Part shown: positions 46,101-54,306 of the stretch, piece after piece
Position numbering within the stretch: position 1 is the stretch's first letter
How the letters are laid out: each line of letters opens with the position of its first letter
From: Saprospiraceae bacterium
Lineage (GTDB): Bacteria; Bacteroidota; Bacteroidia; Chitinophagales; Saprospiraceae
Assembly (NCBI GenBank): GCA_028280415.1
Contig: JANQLV010000019.1
Coordinates: 62,001-126,000 of the forward strand
Length of the DNA: 64,000 nucleotides
Reading direction: 5' to 3'
Notes under the pieces: generated by a model
Database searches by the model: none
Told to the model about the DNA's origin: nothing
Seen by the model: the letters and a program-made list of their open reading frames with translations, nothing else
Translations under genes and position numbers: made by a program

Positions 46101-46296
46101 TATCATCGAATGGCTTTCCAATGAAGTTCCTCAGGGCAATTATGAGTTATTCGATTTGCGGGGAAGAACTATTGCCAAAGGTATAATCAATGATCAACGA
46201 ACCAGTCTTGAGTTATCCAATATTAATGCGGGACAATACTTCCTGCGTATTTTTAACGAAAACCGAATGACTGTAAAAAAGATCAGTAAGTTTTAA
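43192..46296 (+). CDS. Secreted M4 (thermolysin-like) metallopeptidase with T9SS type A sorting domain
   Basis: The 1034-residue preproenzyme has a signal peptide (TFLLCILIGIGNTMAQ), an FTP/PepSY propeptide (about 90-260; RMEQYYQGLKVHGGQIVLHE) and a peptidase domain (about 300-620). The zinc site is HEMSH at 459-463 with the third ligand in ALNESFADIFG; MGSQNNGGVHINSGIPNHA carries the catalytic His of the family. A propeller-like C-terminal region follows (WSDLGLNNINNAFPDGS, SFSIDDSQMIFTAI), then the sorting domain from NIYPNPVAQTLIIEW. Extracellular protein degradation is the expected role. The next gene is a second secreted protease. Confidence 0.95.
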   Translation: MQKFTFLLCILIGIGNTMAQKPINPAKPTNIDKSSISIKTDHRNTIPKTNSVIFDQHRFQYKHPLHFQKISPNPRLQFKLDKASGLPVMINGVLKSPNRNASIEAKCYAYLDAISEQIQIGVPQDEFLIEKESTNDQGIRHIRMEQYYQGLKVHGGQIVLHEKDGDIYLFNGRYYPSPVIEELHPSFDLEMASNIVRQDFSNWQELDHDQLLLVAHEQLKAELVIYHLDKAIHREKLAWHIIAIPNITERWEYFIDAQNGEILHKFSNICKIHTGFCTHTDHPVETKTDLAKKPGLKPVFGPETAIATDLSGINRTINVYETGGTYFMIDASRTMFNPALSNLPNNPSGVIWSINAFNTSPENLNFSYDHISSNDNSWDNPTAVSAHYNGGIAYEYFKNTFGRESINGNGGNIVSFINVADSDGSSMDNAFWNGAAMFYGNGNQAFNAPLAKALDVAGHEMSHGVIQNEANLEYQFESGALNESFADIFGAMIDRDDWKIGEEVANPAVFPSGTMRDMEDPNNGGTSNDFYWQPKHVNEQYMGSQNNGGVHINSGIPNHAYYLFATAIGKDKAEEIYYEVLTNYLVASSQFIDLRYAVVQATIQEYGANSPEVAAANSAFDAVGIGEGGGNDYQEDIAINPGTDFIMWSDLGLNNINNAFPDGSFDETFSGTNHISRPSITDDGSIILFIDENNDMIEIDVDWSTGQILNEYIINDAGIWRNVATSKDGSKLAAITTDNDNEIFVFDFNTNTSQWFELYNPTSAEGISTGDVQFPDVLEWDFSGQYILYDAQNIISGQNSDISYWDIGFLRVWDNDINDFGDGFVSKLFSGLPENVSVGNPTFSKNSPYIIAFDLIESTSQGTNYQVLGANIQTGDQGLIWQNNTLGYPSFSIDDSQMIFTAINNNQSVIGIRSLNSDKINGTGDANLLIENAEWATWFATGERDLNTSTEDFNVLSDINIYPNPVAQTLIIEWLSNEVPQGNYELFDLRGRTIAKGIINDQRTSLELSNINAGQYFLRIFNENRMTVKKISKF

Positions 46297-46481
46297 GGCT
46301 AACACTTTTGATGCCTGAATCACTTCTGTTCAATTATTCAATCATCAAAAAGTCTGTCATTCTGTTTACAAGTTTTCAATAATTATCAAAGTCAAACAAC
46401 AAAGCATGCCATTATTTAATTCTATCTTTAGGAAGGACCATGAAACGGCAAAATAATTGCTATTGCTAAAACATTGCATAT

Positions 46482-48299
46482 ATGATCAGTCTAAAGATAT
46501 ATCCCCTCTTCGTCCTTGTTTGCATCCTGCTTGGCAGCCTATCTGCTTCAGGACAACAGGATCGATGTGCTTTTGATTATGTGCAACAACAACTTATCGA
46601 GCAAAATCCCGAATACGGCGCAGAATTAGCGTTTTACCGTCAAGAGATTTTGCCTCAAATTAGTCAGCAGGCAAATTCGCGAACGGTTACAACAATAGTG
46701 ACCATTCCGGTCGTTGTACACGTTATTCATTCCGGACAACCCCTGGGTACGGGCGCTAATTTATCCGTGGATCGGATTTTATCGCAAATTGACATCCTCA
46801 ACGAAGATTATCGCCGTGAAAATACCGATTCGGATCAAACTCCAATCAATTATGTAGATGTAGCGGCAGATGTGGAAGTCCAGTTTTGCCTGGTTAATAA
46901 AGACCCCGAAGGAAATGTAAGTTCGGGTATCACGCGCCATGTTTATAGTAATATTGCAGACATCAATTACATCGAAAATACGATCAAACCCGAAACGACC
47001 TGGGATCCTGACCATTTTTTAAATATCTGGACGCTGGATATGCCCAGCAGTACTATCTTGGGATACTCTTATTTACCCACCTCCACAATCGTTGGATTTC
47101 CCAGAGATGGTGTGGTAATCAATTTTGCGAATTTTGGTTATATCGATGAAGCCAGTCGCGGACGCACCTGTGTCCACGAAGTTGGACATTATCTGGGCCT
47201 GCAACACATTTGGGGCGCCCAGGATTCTGAAGGCGAGCCGATTGGTTGTACCAGCGATGATGGCGTACAGGATACTCCCAACAGCGATTCCCCGTATTAT
47301 GGCTGTCCTAACTTTGGAATTAGTTCTTGTGGCAGTGTTGATATGACCATGAATTTTATGGAATACGTCAACGATAATTGTATGAATCTTTTCACTTATG
47401 GTCAAAAAGCAATCATGCAAGCTACTCTAAGCGGCATCCGGTCCAATCTGGTCGAAAATGCCGCCGTATCATGCGCCATTGGAGATGATAGTTGCACGGA
47501 TTTCAACGCCGGTCCTTATGAAACCGGATTCGAAAATAATCAGCCTAATAATTGGATTGTTGAAAATGCCAATGCAGATACCAGAACCTGGGTTATTACT
47601 CAAAATACCACAAATGACTGGGGCCCGAATAATGGTCTTGGTCTGGCCGTATACCTCTGGAACATCAATGGTATAACTGCCGCAGACGACTATCTTTTTA
47701 GCCCCTGTTTTGAAACAAAAAATAATCATACTTACCGCATTTCCTTCTCCTATGCCTGTGCCCAGGACGATAATGCCGTTTATAATGAGGATTTTGCCGT
47801 GGGTTTATCCGCATCGCAATCTTCGGATGATTTCACCATACCTGGGTCGGAGTGGATTTTTAATGATATCAATAACCCTTATCCTGAATATAATAATCAA
47901 AATCTCACTTTTACAGCCAATACGGATGGCTTTACCAGTATTGGTTTTCACGTATATAGTCCGGCGGATAGATATGCTTTACAAATCGACGATATTCGGA
48001 TAGAAGACCTCGGCACTACAAATTCAGCAATAGAAATAGAAGAGAAAAACCACATTAGGATTGGTCCCAATCCATCCGGTGGTTTGTTTGACCTTTCAAT
48101 GGACTTTGAGAAAACACAAGAGCAAGTAAACATTCGAATAATAAATATCAATGGACAAATTATTCAAGAGCATGTGTTTCATGATGTCCGCCAGATGCTT
48201 ACAGATTTTGAATTATCAGAGTTTAGCAATGGTGTTTATATTTTTCAGGTAGAAGCTTCCGGTTTTTTCCTTACGGAGAAAGTATTACTGGCTAAATAA
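46482..48299 (+). CDS. Secreted M43 (pappalysin-like) zinc metalloprotease with T9SS type A sorting domain
   Basis: The 605-residue protein has a signal peptide (FVLVCILLGSLSASGQ). The protease domain spans about 65-325: IPVVVHVIHSG, ILNEDYRRENTDSDQTP, and the metzincin zinc motif HEVGHYLGLQH at 232-242 (ligands His232, His236, His242; Glu233 catalytic). The Met-turn region is DMTMNFMEYVNDNC, with Cys pairs typical of cytophagalysins. A jelly-roll/MAM-like domain follows (about 345-510; YLFSPCFETKNNHTYRISFS), then the sorting domain from RIGPNPSGGLFDLSM. Together with the M4 enzyme it forms a two-protease secretion locus. Confidence 0.95.
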   Translation: MISLKIYPLFVLVCILLGSLSASGQQDRCAFDYVQQQLIEQNPEYGAELAFYRQEILPQISQQANSRTVTTIVTIPVVVHVIHSGQPLGTGANLSVDRILSQIDILNEDYRRENTDSDQTPINYVDVAADVEVQFCLVNKDPEGNVSSGITRHVYSNIADINYIENTIKPETTWDPDHFLNIWTLDMPSSTILGYSYLPTSTIVGFPRDGVVINFANFGYIDEASRGRTCVHEVGHYLGLQHIWGAQDSEGEPIGCTSDDGVQDTPNSDSPYYGCPNFGISSCGSVDMTMNFMEYVNDNCMNLFTYGQKAIMQATLSGIRSNLVENAAVSCAIGDDSCTDFNAGPYETGFENNQPNNWIVENANADTRTWVITQNTTNDWGPNNGLGLAVYLWNINGITAADDYLFSPCFETKNNHTYRISFSYACAQDDNAVYNEDFAVGLSASQSSDDFTIPGSEWIFNDINNPYPEYNNQNLTFTANTDGFTSIGFHVYSPADRYALQIDDIRIEDLGTTNSAIEIEEKNHIRIGPNPSGGLFDLSMDFEKTQEQVNIRIININGQIIQEHVFHDVRQMLTDFELSEFSNGVYIFQVEASGFFLTEKVLLAK

Positions 48300-48429
48300 A
48301 GTCAAAATTACGATCCTGTTTTTCTTAACAAAATGTTAAAACATAAATATTAACAAGCTTATAATTGCCTGTAAAGCCGATTTTAGCTATTTTTAGAGGG
48401 CATATTTTAAAATATAAAACTATAAGTCA

Positions 48430-48867
48430 ATGAAGAAGTTATTCATGTTATTTGCTTTTATGGGATTAGTGAGTGTAGCGAGTGTAAGTGCTCAGTCTTG
48501 TTCAAAATCAAAAGCTAACAGTTCAACCACTTGCACAGTTGCTGCAACCAAAGCAGCTTCATTGGATGCAAGTATCGAAAAAAGAGTTTGTGAAAAATCT
48601 GGAAAAGTTTCTTTCGTACGCAAAAACGTATGTTCCACTTCCGGGAAAACGACCTACACAAACGTTGAATATAATACAGAAACCAAGAAGTTTGTGAATG
48701 TTTCACCAACTCATACATCAGGAAAAGCTGCCGGTAAAGCTAGTACTTCTTGTTCAGCAAAAGCGAAAGCTACTTCCGGAAAAACATCTTGTTGTACAAA
48801 AGGTGCAAAAGGTGCTTCTGCTGTAAAGAAAACATCTGCAGCAAAAGCGATAAAAACCAGCAATTAA
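48430..48867 (+). CDS. Small secreted Cys/Lys/Ser/Ala-rich protein
   Basis: A 145-residue protein with a clear signal peptide (LFMLFAFMGLVSVASVSAQ). The mature part is very basic and has seven cysteines (including a CC pair) spread through low-complexity Ala/Lys/Ser/Thr sequence (KATSGKTSCCTKGAKGASA). The centre (CEKSGKVSFVRKNVCSTSGK, TYTNVEYNTETKKFV) looks folded. No T9SS sorting domain, so it probably stays in the periplasm. It has its own terminator and is monocistronic. No family recognised; metal binding or polyanion binding are guesses from composition. Confidence 0.7.
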   Translation: MKKLFMLFAFMGLVSVASVSAQSCSKSKANSSTTCTVAATKAASLDASIEKRVCEKSGKVSFVRKNVCSTSGKTTYTNVEYNTETKKFVNVSPTHTSGKAAGKASTSCSAKAKATSGKTSCCTKGAKGASAVKKTSAAKAIKTSN

Positions 48868-48919
48868 CTAAAAACTAAAGCATGTAAGCACTACGCTCAT
48901 GTTTTTCCAGGTTTTGATT

Positions 48920-48958
48920 AAAAAAGCTTTCTGTGTTATTTACGCAGAAAGCTTTTTT
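48920..48958 (+). terminator. Terminator after the 48430 gene
   Basis: Stem AAAAAAGCTTTCTG / CAGAAAGCTTTTTT with an 11-base loop, 53 bp past the stop codon. Confidence 0.9.
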
Positions 48959-49018
48959 GTATTTATCTTGGCAACCGGATTAAGGATATCTTTTTAAACC
49001 CTATACCTTTCTAATAAT

Positions 49019-49549
49019 ATGGATTTGCGTACCTATCCAGTCAAGTATATACGTCCTGTATATTTAAAAGACAAAACTCTTGTACAACTCCGCCCGATAC
49101 ATCCCGTCGATGGTCATCAGGCTACAAAATTCAAGGCTTCTCTTTCCCTTGAAAGCATCTATTCCCGGTTTCATGGTTATATTCCGGCAATTAACGAGCA
49201 AATTGTAAAACGTCTGACCGAACTGGATTATCGTACAGAAATGGCGATTGTAGCCGAGGTCATCGAAGAAGAAGAGAAACAAATCATCGCTGTGGGCAGG
49301 GTTGCTGCAGAAAATGAAAAGCGTGCCGAATTAGCAGTAATTATAGCAGATCAATGGCAAGGGAAAGGTTTAGGATCAATCCTCGTCAATTTTGTTATCA
49401 AAATAAGTAGAGATATGGGCTTCGAAGAACTCTCCGCTTCCGTATTTTCACGAAACATACAAATGCTGGAAATCCTTAGGCACGAAGGCTTTAGTTTTTT
49501 TAATAATGAGGATAAAACGTCCATTTCCGCTCATCTAAAACTCGCTTAG
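49019..49549 (+). CDS. GNAT acetyltransferase resembling the catalytic domain of Pat-type protein acetyltransferases
   Basis: The 176 residues follow the C-terminal domain of Pat/PatZ enzymes: TYPVKYIRPVYLKDKTLVQL, RPIHPVDGHQATKFKASLS, SIYSRFHGYIP, LTELDYRTEMAIVAEV, with the acetyl-CoA loop ADQWQGKGLGSILV (QxxGxG/A). The large CoA-ligase-like N-terminal domain of full Pat proteins is absent, so this is a stand-alone GNAT. It may acetylate protein lysines, but small-molecule substrates cannot be excluded. The gene overlaps the convergent Nudix gene by four bases at their stops. Confidence 0.82.
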   Translation: MDLRTYPVKYIRPVYLKDKTLVQLRPIHPVDGHQATKFKASLSLESIYSRFHGYIPAINEQIVKRLTELDYRTEMAIVAEVIEEEEKQIIAVGRVAAENEKRAELAVIIADQWQGKGLGSILVNFVIKISRDMGFEELSASVFSRNIQMLEILRHEGFSFFNNEDKTSISAHLKLA

Positions 49550-49971
49550 GCCAGCATTTCAGAATATCGGCTCCCCCTGCGGTAATGCTTCAAAACGTGT
49601 CTGACCGTGGCTGACATACCTTTAGGCAGGTTCTCTACGGGATGCCAGGCTACATTCATAAATTTGAGCGGTTCTCCGGGGATTGGAGTCCCTTCCCAAC
49701 GACTCGCCTTGAAATAAAGCACAATCCGGGTCGCTTCGTTTTTCTTTTTATGCAAGGTATGTACCAGGTGTAAATCCTGTTTTGCTATAAGGAGGCCGGA
49801 TTCTTCAAAACTCTCCCTGATTAATGCCTTTTTCGCAAATTCATAATCTTCAACGGTCCCTCCGATCAAAGTATATTTACCTCCCTGCACACTGGTTTGT
49901 TTGAGTAGTAATATTTTCCCCTGATCTTCCACAATAAGACGTGCTTTTAGCAGTATTTTCGTTTTCGCCAT
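49546..49971 (-). CDS. Nudix hydrolase
   Basis: The 141-residue protein contains a complete Nudix box (GX5EX7REUXEEXGU): GTVEDYEFAKKALIRESFEE followed by SGL, at about residues 35-58. The flanking strands KILLKARLIVEDQGKILLLK and TRIVLYFKASRWEG are typical. Hydrolyses a nucleoside diphosphate linked to another group; substrate unknown. It is convergent with the GNAT gene and shares four bases with it. Confidence 0.92.
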   Translation of the reverse strand: MAKTKILLKARLIVEDQGKILLLKQTSVQGGKYTLIGGTVEDYEFAKKALIRESFEESGLLIAKQDLHLVHTLHKKKNEATRIVLYFKASRWEGTPIPGEPLKFMNVAWHPVENLPKGMSATVRHVLKHYRRGSRYSEMLA

Positions 49972-50057
49972 AACTTAGGAAATCGCTTTTGTAAAGGTAT
50001 GAGGCATTAGTTCTTTTAAATTAACATTATTTTCTTAAAAATCAGCCTTCTTTATTA

Positions 50058-50065
50058 TAGCTTTG
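50058..50065 (+). promoter_or_regulatory. -7 promoter box upstream of the cysteine-synthase-like gene
   Basis: TAGCTTTG fits TAnnTTTG. It would give a leader of about 165 bases before the start codon at 50239. No -33 TTTG at the expected spacing. Confidence 0.4.
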
Positions 50066-50238
50066 CAACAAGACTAGACCAAAGAAAGCCATTTTTTTAG
50101 GAGAAAAGATTAAATAATGTATTTATTTGCTTTAAATTATTCTTTTCCTTTCATAATTTCACTATTAACCCATTTTTTGAGACCAAAAAGGAGACTGTTT
50201 TATCCTCCACATTATTGTACAAACTAACCAGCTAGTCT

Positions 50239-51270
50239 ATGAGATATAATAACATCCTAGAAGCTATAGGCAATACGCCATTAATCAGGCTGAATAAAAT
50301 TACACAGGGGTTAAGAGGTACTTTTTATGCCAAAATGGAAGCGATGAATCCGGGACTTTCTGCTAAAGATCGAATCGCTATTCATATGATCGATAAAGCG
50401 GAGAAAGAAGAACGCTTAAAGCCGGGGGGGACAATTATCGAAGCAACTTCCGGAAATACAGGCTTTAGTATCGCTATGATTAGTGCGATTAGAGGTTATC
50501 GCTGCATTTTGACCGTAACTTCCAAAATCTCGCAGGAGAAAATCAACCTGCTTAAAGCAATGGGCGCAAGGGTTATTTTATGCCCCAAAAGCGTAGAACC
50601 CGATGATCCGCGTTCCTATTACCAGCGAGCTATCCAGTTTTCGAAAGAAATTCCAAACTCTTTATACCTAAACCAGAACTTCAACTACGATAATGTTGAA
50701 GCCCATTATATGTCCACTGGCCCCGAAATCTGGAAACAAACAGAGGGGAAAATTACTCATTTGCTTTGCAGTACCGGAACAGGAGGAACTTTAAGTGGTA
50801 CGGCTAAGTATCTAAAGGAACAAAACCCTGATATTCAAGTAATTGCAATTGATGCATATGGTTCTGTTCTTAAAAAATACTACGATACCGGCATTTATGA
50901 TCCGAATGAGATTTACTCTTACCGGATTGAGGGAACCGGCAAAAATATTATACCTGATAATGTACGCTTCGAGTATATTGACCGTTATGTAAAAGTTACG
51001 GACAAGCACAGTGCCTTTAAAGCCCGACGTTTGGCGAAACAAGAAGGCCTGCTCGTTGGTTATTCAAGTGGTGCAGTGATGCAGGGGCTTTTTGAAATCC
51101 GTCGTGATTTGAAAAAAGATGATCTTGCTGTATTGATTTTTGCCGACCACGGTAGCCGTTATCTCGGTAAAATTTTCAATGATGAATGGATGGAGGAACA
51201 AGGCTTCCTATACGGGTCGAGCAATTATAAATATATGCTTCGGTGGCGAAAATTCCTGAGAAGTATTTAA
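50239..51270 (+). CDS. PLP-dependent cysteine synthase/cystathionine beta-synthase-like enzyme (candidate cysteate synthase)
   Basis: A beta-replacement fold-type II PLP enzyme of 343 residues. Seen: IGNTPLIRLNKI, the Schiff-base Lys43 in NPGLSAKDRIA, the SGNTG loop at 71-75, the PLP-phosphate loop STGTGGTLSG and IEGTGKNIIPDNV. The C-terminal part (QEGLLVGYSSGAVMQGLFEI, LIFADHGSRYLGKIFNDEWM) is closer to CBS than to CysK, but CBS regulatory domains are absent. In a generic context this would be cysteine synthase. Here it heads a cluster of lipid-type reductases and lies near an alpha-oxoamine synthase, so use of sulfite to make cysteate for sulfonolipids is a reasoned alternative. Confidence 0.85.
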   Translation: MRYNNILEAIGNTPLIRLNKITQGLRGTFYAKMEAMNPGLSAKDRIAIHMIDKAEKEERLKPGGTIIEATSGNTGFSIAMISAIRGYRCILTVTSKISQEKINLLKAMGARVILCPKSVEPDDPRSYYQRAIQFSKEIPNSLYLNQNFNYDNVEAHYMSTGPEIWKQTEGKITHLLCSTGTGGTLSGTAKYLKEQNPDIQVIAIDAYGSVLKKYYDTGIYDPNEIYSYRIEGTGKNIIPDNVRFEYIDRYVKVTDKHSAFKARRLAKQEGLLVGYSSGAVMQGLFEIRRDLKKDDLAVLIFADHGSRYLGKIFNDEWMEEQGFLYGSSNYKYMLRWRKFLRSI

Positions 51271-51370
51271 TTTTACGAATAATTTTTCTTTGACAAATCC
51301 TGTTGTTAAAAAATGCTTGATTGAAAACATCGGATTCGTCAAAGATTTCAAACACAAGCGAGGTATTATT

Positions 51371-52219
51371 ATGCAATTACAACAAATTGAAAGAGTTTCA
51401 GGCCTGACCAGAAGAGATTTCGAAGAAGAATATTTGAAAAAAAGCAAACCTGTAGTCATCACAGATATTGCAACTCAATGGGCCGCTACCGAGAAATGGA
51501 CTTTTAAATGGTTACAAGATAACTATGGGCATCTGGAAGTGCCTTTGTATGATAACAGTTTCCGAAAACCAGGGAAAAATTATCTGACACCAAAAGTCAA
51601 AATGCCATTTGGAGATTATCTGGATATTATTCAGGCCGGACCAACAGAGCTTCGGATGTTTTTATTCAATATCTTCAAACATGCCCCGGAACTGACCAAT
51701 GACTTTTCCATGCCTACCATTACCGATGGTTGGTTAAAAAATATCCCCATGATGTTTTTCGGAGGGCAAGGCGCAAAAGTGGATTTACATTATGACCTGG
51801 ATTGTGCTACTGTATTTATTACGCATTTTCAAACGGTTAAAAAAGTCATTCTTTTCGCTCCTGACCAGGGAGATTACATCTATCAACATCCGTTTACGGT
51901 ACAAAGTGAAGTTGAACTGGATGCACCTAATTTCGACAAGCACCCTGCTTTGAAATACGCTAAAGGTTATGAAACGGATCTGGGACACGGAGAGACCCTC
52001 TTCATGCCTCATCTCTGGTGGCATTTTATGTATTACACGAAAGGGGGCTTTTCATTAAGCTTGCGCAGACATAGTGCCTATACCTTTGCCAGAGGAAGTT
52101 TTAATCTGGCCAGACACTTTGTAGTGGATAAAGGAATGAATATGATGTTGGGTGAAAAATGGACTGCTTATAAGGCTAATAAAGCCAAACAAAGAGCTTC
52201 CTCGGTACTTGCATCATGA
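51371..52219 (+). CDS. Cupin-like/JmjC-type Fe(II)/2-oxoglutarate oxygenase
   Basis: From the Met at 51371 the protein has 282 residues; an in-frame Met 27 codons upstream precedes Lys-rich, non-conserved sequence and was not used. The fold is JmjC/cupin_8: KSKPVVITDIATQWAATEKW at the start, the metal motif HYD in KVDLHYDLDCATVFITHFQT and the distal His in LFMPHLWWHFMYY. FIH-like proteins of this family hydroxylate proteins or small molecules. Its stop codon overlaps the start of the next gene by four bases (ATGA), so the two are translationally coupled. In this cluster it may hydroxylate a lipid intermediate (inference). Confidence 0.82.
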   Translation: MQLQQIERVSGLTRRDFEEEYLKKSKPVVITDIATQWAATEKWTFKWLQDNYGHLEVPLYDNSFRKPGKNYLTPKVKMPFGDYLDIIQAGPTELRMFLFNIFKHAPELTNDFSMPTITDGWLKNIPMMFFGGQGAKVDLHYDLDCATVFITHFQTVKKVILFAPDQGDYIYQHPFTVQSEVELDAPNFDKHPALKYAKGYETDLGHGETLFMPHLWWHFMYYTKGGFSLSLRRHSAYTFARGSFNLARHFVVDKGMNMMLGEKWTAYKANKAKQRASSVLAS

Positions 52220-53208
52220 GTAAAAAAGTCCTCGTCACTGGTGCTGACGGATTATTAGGGAGCAATCTGGTACGCGAGTTGCTTGGTCGCGGATATCAGG
52301 TTAGAGCCTTTCTATTGCCGGACAGCCCTTCCAGAACGCTCGATTCACTCGATATAGAAAGATACGAAGGGAACATTCTTCGCATTGCTGATCTGGAAGA
52401 AGCCATGCAAGGATGTAGCCATTTGGTACACGCTGCAGCCAATACGAATATTTGGCCAAACCGTTCGGAGATTATACGAAAAGTAAATATTGAGGGTACA
52501 AAAAATATAGCTGAAGCTGCTCTCAAAAGTGGCATTCAGCGTATGGTTTATATTGGTACGGCAAATTCTTTTGGCTTTGGTCCGAAGGAAAACCCCGGAG
52601 ATGAAACCCGACCCTACGAGTCCGATATCTATGGTTTGGATTATCAGGATTCCAAGTATCAGGCACAACAATATATTCTGGAACAGGTTCGCGAAAAACA
52701 GCTTCCGGCACTTATTATCAATCCGACATTTATGCTTGGTCCTTATGATTCAAAGCCAAGTGCCGGAGCAATGATTCTGGCTATTTATCATCGAAAAGTA
52801 CCGGGTTTTGCGCCCGGAGGTAAAAATTATGTCTATGTAAAAGATGTTGCAGTTGCTATCGCGAATGCTCTCGATGGAAAAGGCAGAGTCGGGGAATGTT
52901 ATATTGCCGGTCACGAAAATCTGAATTTTAAGGAAGCGTTTACAAAAATTGCGGAAATCACTGGTGTCAAACCGCCGGCTATTTCTTTCCCAAAATCAAT
53001 TTTAAAACTATACGGCCGAATTGGTTCCCTAATGGGAAATATTACCGGAAAGGCCCCAACGGTCTCCTACCCTATGACTCAGATTTCCTGTGATGAGCAT
53101 TATTTTAATCCGCAAAAGGCCGTTAAGGAGCTCAATATGCCTCAAACCGGACTCGAAGTGGCCGTCAAGGAAGCCTTTGCCTGGTTCAAGAAAAATGGAT
53201 ATTTGTAA
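52216..53208 (+). CDS. NAD-dependent epimerase/dehydratase family protein (dihydroflavonol-reductase-like extended SDR)
   Basis: The 330-residue protein has the extended-SDR nucleotide motif VTGADGLLGSNLVRELLGRG (TGxxGxxG), LVHAAANTNIWPNRSEIIRK, and the active-site YxxxK in GLDYQDSKYQAQQYI. NPTFMLGPYDSKPSAGAMI and YVYVKDVAVAIANALDGKG are typical of the DFR/3-beta-HSD-like subgroup that acts on hydrophobic substrates. Translationally coupled to the upstream oxygenase and 66 bp before the SDR gene. Confidence 0.88.
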   Translation: MSKKVLVTGADGLLGSNLVRELLGRGYQVRAFLLPDSPSRTLDSLDIERYEGNILRIADLEEAMQGCSHLVHAAANTNIWPNRSEIIRKVNIEGTKNIAEAALKSGIQRMVYIGTANSFGFGPKENPGDETRPYESDIYGLDYQDSKYQAQQYILEQVREKQLPALIINPTFMLGPYDSKPSAGAMILAIYHRKVPGFAPGGKNYVYVKDVAVAIANALDGKGRVGECYIAGHENLNFKEAFTKIAEITGVKPPAISFPKSILKLYGRIGSLMGNITGKAPTVSYPMTQISCDEHYFNPQKAVKELNMPQTGLEVAVKEAFAWFKKNGYL

Positions 53209-53274
53209 TACCCATAATAGAATAGAGTAGAAGGCAAAAATGGATAAGCCGAAGCGCTGACGAAAAACATACAT

Positions 53275-54075
53275 ATGAAACTCAAAGACAAAGTCATCAT
53301 CATTACGGGATCTTCGATTGGCATTGGAAAAGCAATGGCTTATGAGATGTCAAGAGAGGGAGCAAAAGTTGTTTTGAACGCCCGGAATGTAAGCCGTCTG
53401 GATCGCACCTTTCATGAAATGAAACGACAAAATATAGAAGTCACAGCGATAGCCGGTGATGTCTCAAAAATGGAAGACTGTCAAAAAATTATTGATCATA
53501 CTGTCAAAACTTTCGGTCAGATAGATGCAATCGTCAATAATGCCGGTATTTCTATGGAAGGTACGGTAGAAGACCTTGCCCCTGAAGTATTTCAAAAACT
53601 AATGGACGTCAATATTCTGGGTTCGATTTATCCAACCAAAGCAGCTATTCCATATTTGAAAAAGACCAGTGGTAGTATTGTGTTTATAGGTAGTGCCGCG
53701 GGTATCCGGGGAATTCCGAATCACGCTGCTTATTCCGCTTCTAAAATGTCTCTGACTGCAATTGCAGAATCATTAAAAATTGAATTGAAAAAAAGTAATA
53801 TCCACGTCGGACTGGCTTATGTGGGTTTTACCCAAAATGATCCCGAAAAAACGATTTATGATAAAGATGGAAAAATCATCCCCCAACCCTCAAGAGATTT
53901 TATTAAAGCAGAATCCCCGGAAAAAGTAGCCCGGAGAATTATTGATATGATCCACAAACGCAAATTTAAGGAAGTTTTTACGCCATTAGGAAAACTCAAT
54001 GCCTTTATGAATCGCTTTTTCCCCTTTGTGGTAGAACCAATTTTAAGTAGAAATTATCATAAAAATAAATCTTGA
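53275..54075 (+). CDS. SDR oxidoreductase similar to 3-ketosphinganine/3-ketoacyl reductases
   Basis: A classical SDR of 266 residues: TGSSIGIGKAMAYEM (TGxxxGxG), NNAGISMEGTVEDL, catalytic Ser in IVFIGSAAGIRG and YSASK in NHAAYSASKMSLTAIAESL. The C-terminal tail (KLNAFMNRFFPFVVEPILSR) is hydrophobic and basic, which suits attachment to the membrane and is seen in enzymes acting on long-chain substrates such as 3-ketodihydrosphingosine reductase. It ends the cluster begun at 50239; a terminator follows. Confidence 0.88.
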   Translation: MKLKDKVIIITGSSIGIGKAMAYEMSREGAKVVLNARNVSRLDRTFHEMKRQNIEVTAIAGDVSKMEDCQKIIDHTVKTFGQIDAIVNNAGISMEGTVEDLAPEVFQKLMDVNILGSIYPTKAAIPYLKKTSGSIVFIGSAAGIRGIPNHAAYSASKMSLTAIAESLKIELKKSNIHVGLAYVGFTQNDPEKTIYDKDGKIIPQPSRDFIKAESPEKVARRIIDMIHKRKFKEVFTPLGKLNAFMNRFFPFVVEPILSRNYHKNKS

Positions 54076-54135
54076 TTTTCCACAAATTTATTAATTTGCT
54101 TTTGAAATAGCTTGATAAATTATTGATCTTTAAAC

Positions 54136-54182
54136 GCGAAACAGTAACTGTTTACAGTGATTCCATGGTTTCGCTGTTTTTC
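54136..54182 (+). terminator. Terminator after the SDR gene
   Basis: GCGAAAC (54136-54142) pairs with GTTTCGC (54168-54174) around a 25-base loop that contains a small CAGTAACTG hairpin; a T run follows. Confidence 0.5.
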
Positions 54183-54306
54183 TGCTCACTAAACAGCCAG
54201 GAAAACAACCTTAATATCAACTTTCCCATTACACACAATCCAGCAACTTTTTATTTCTTATAAAGGGATAAGCTTTTCTTTATTACTTATAAATTACTGA
54301 TTAAAC

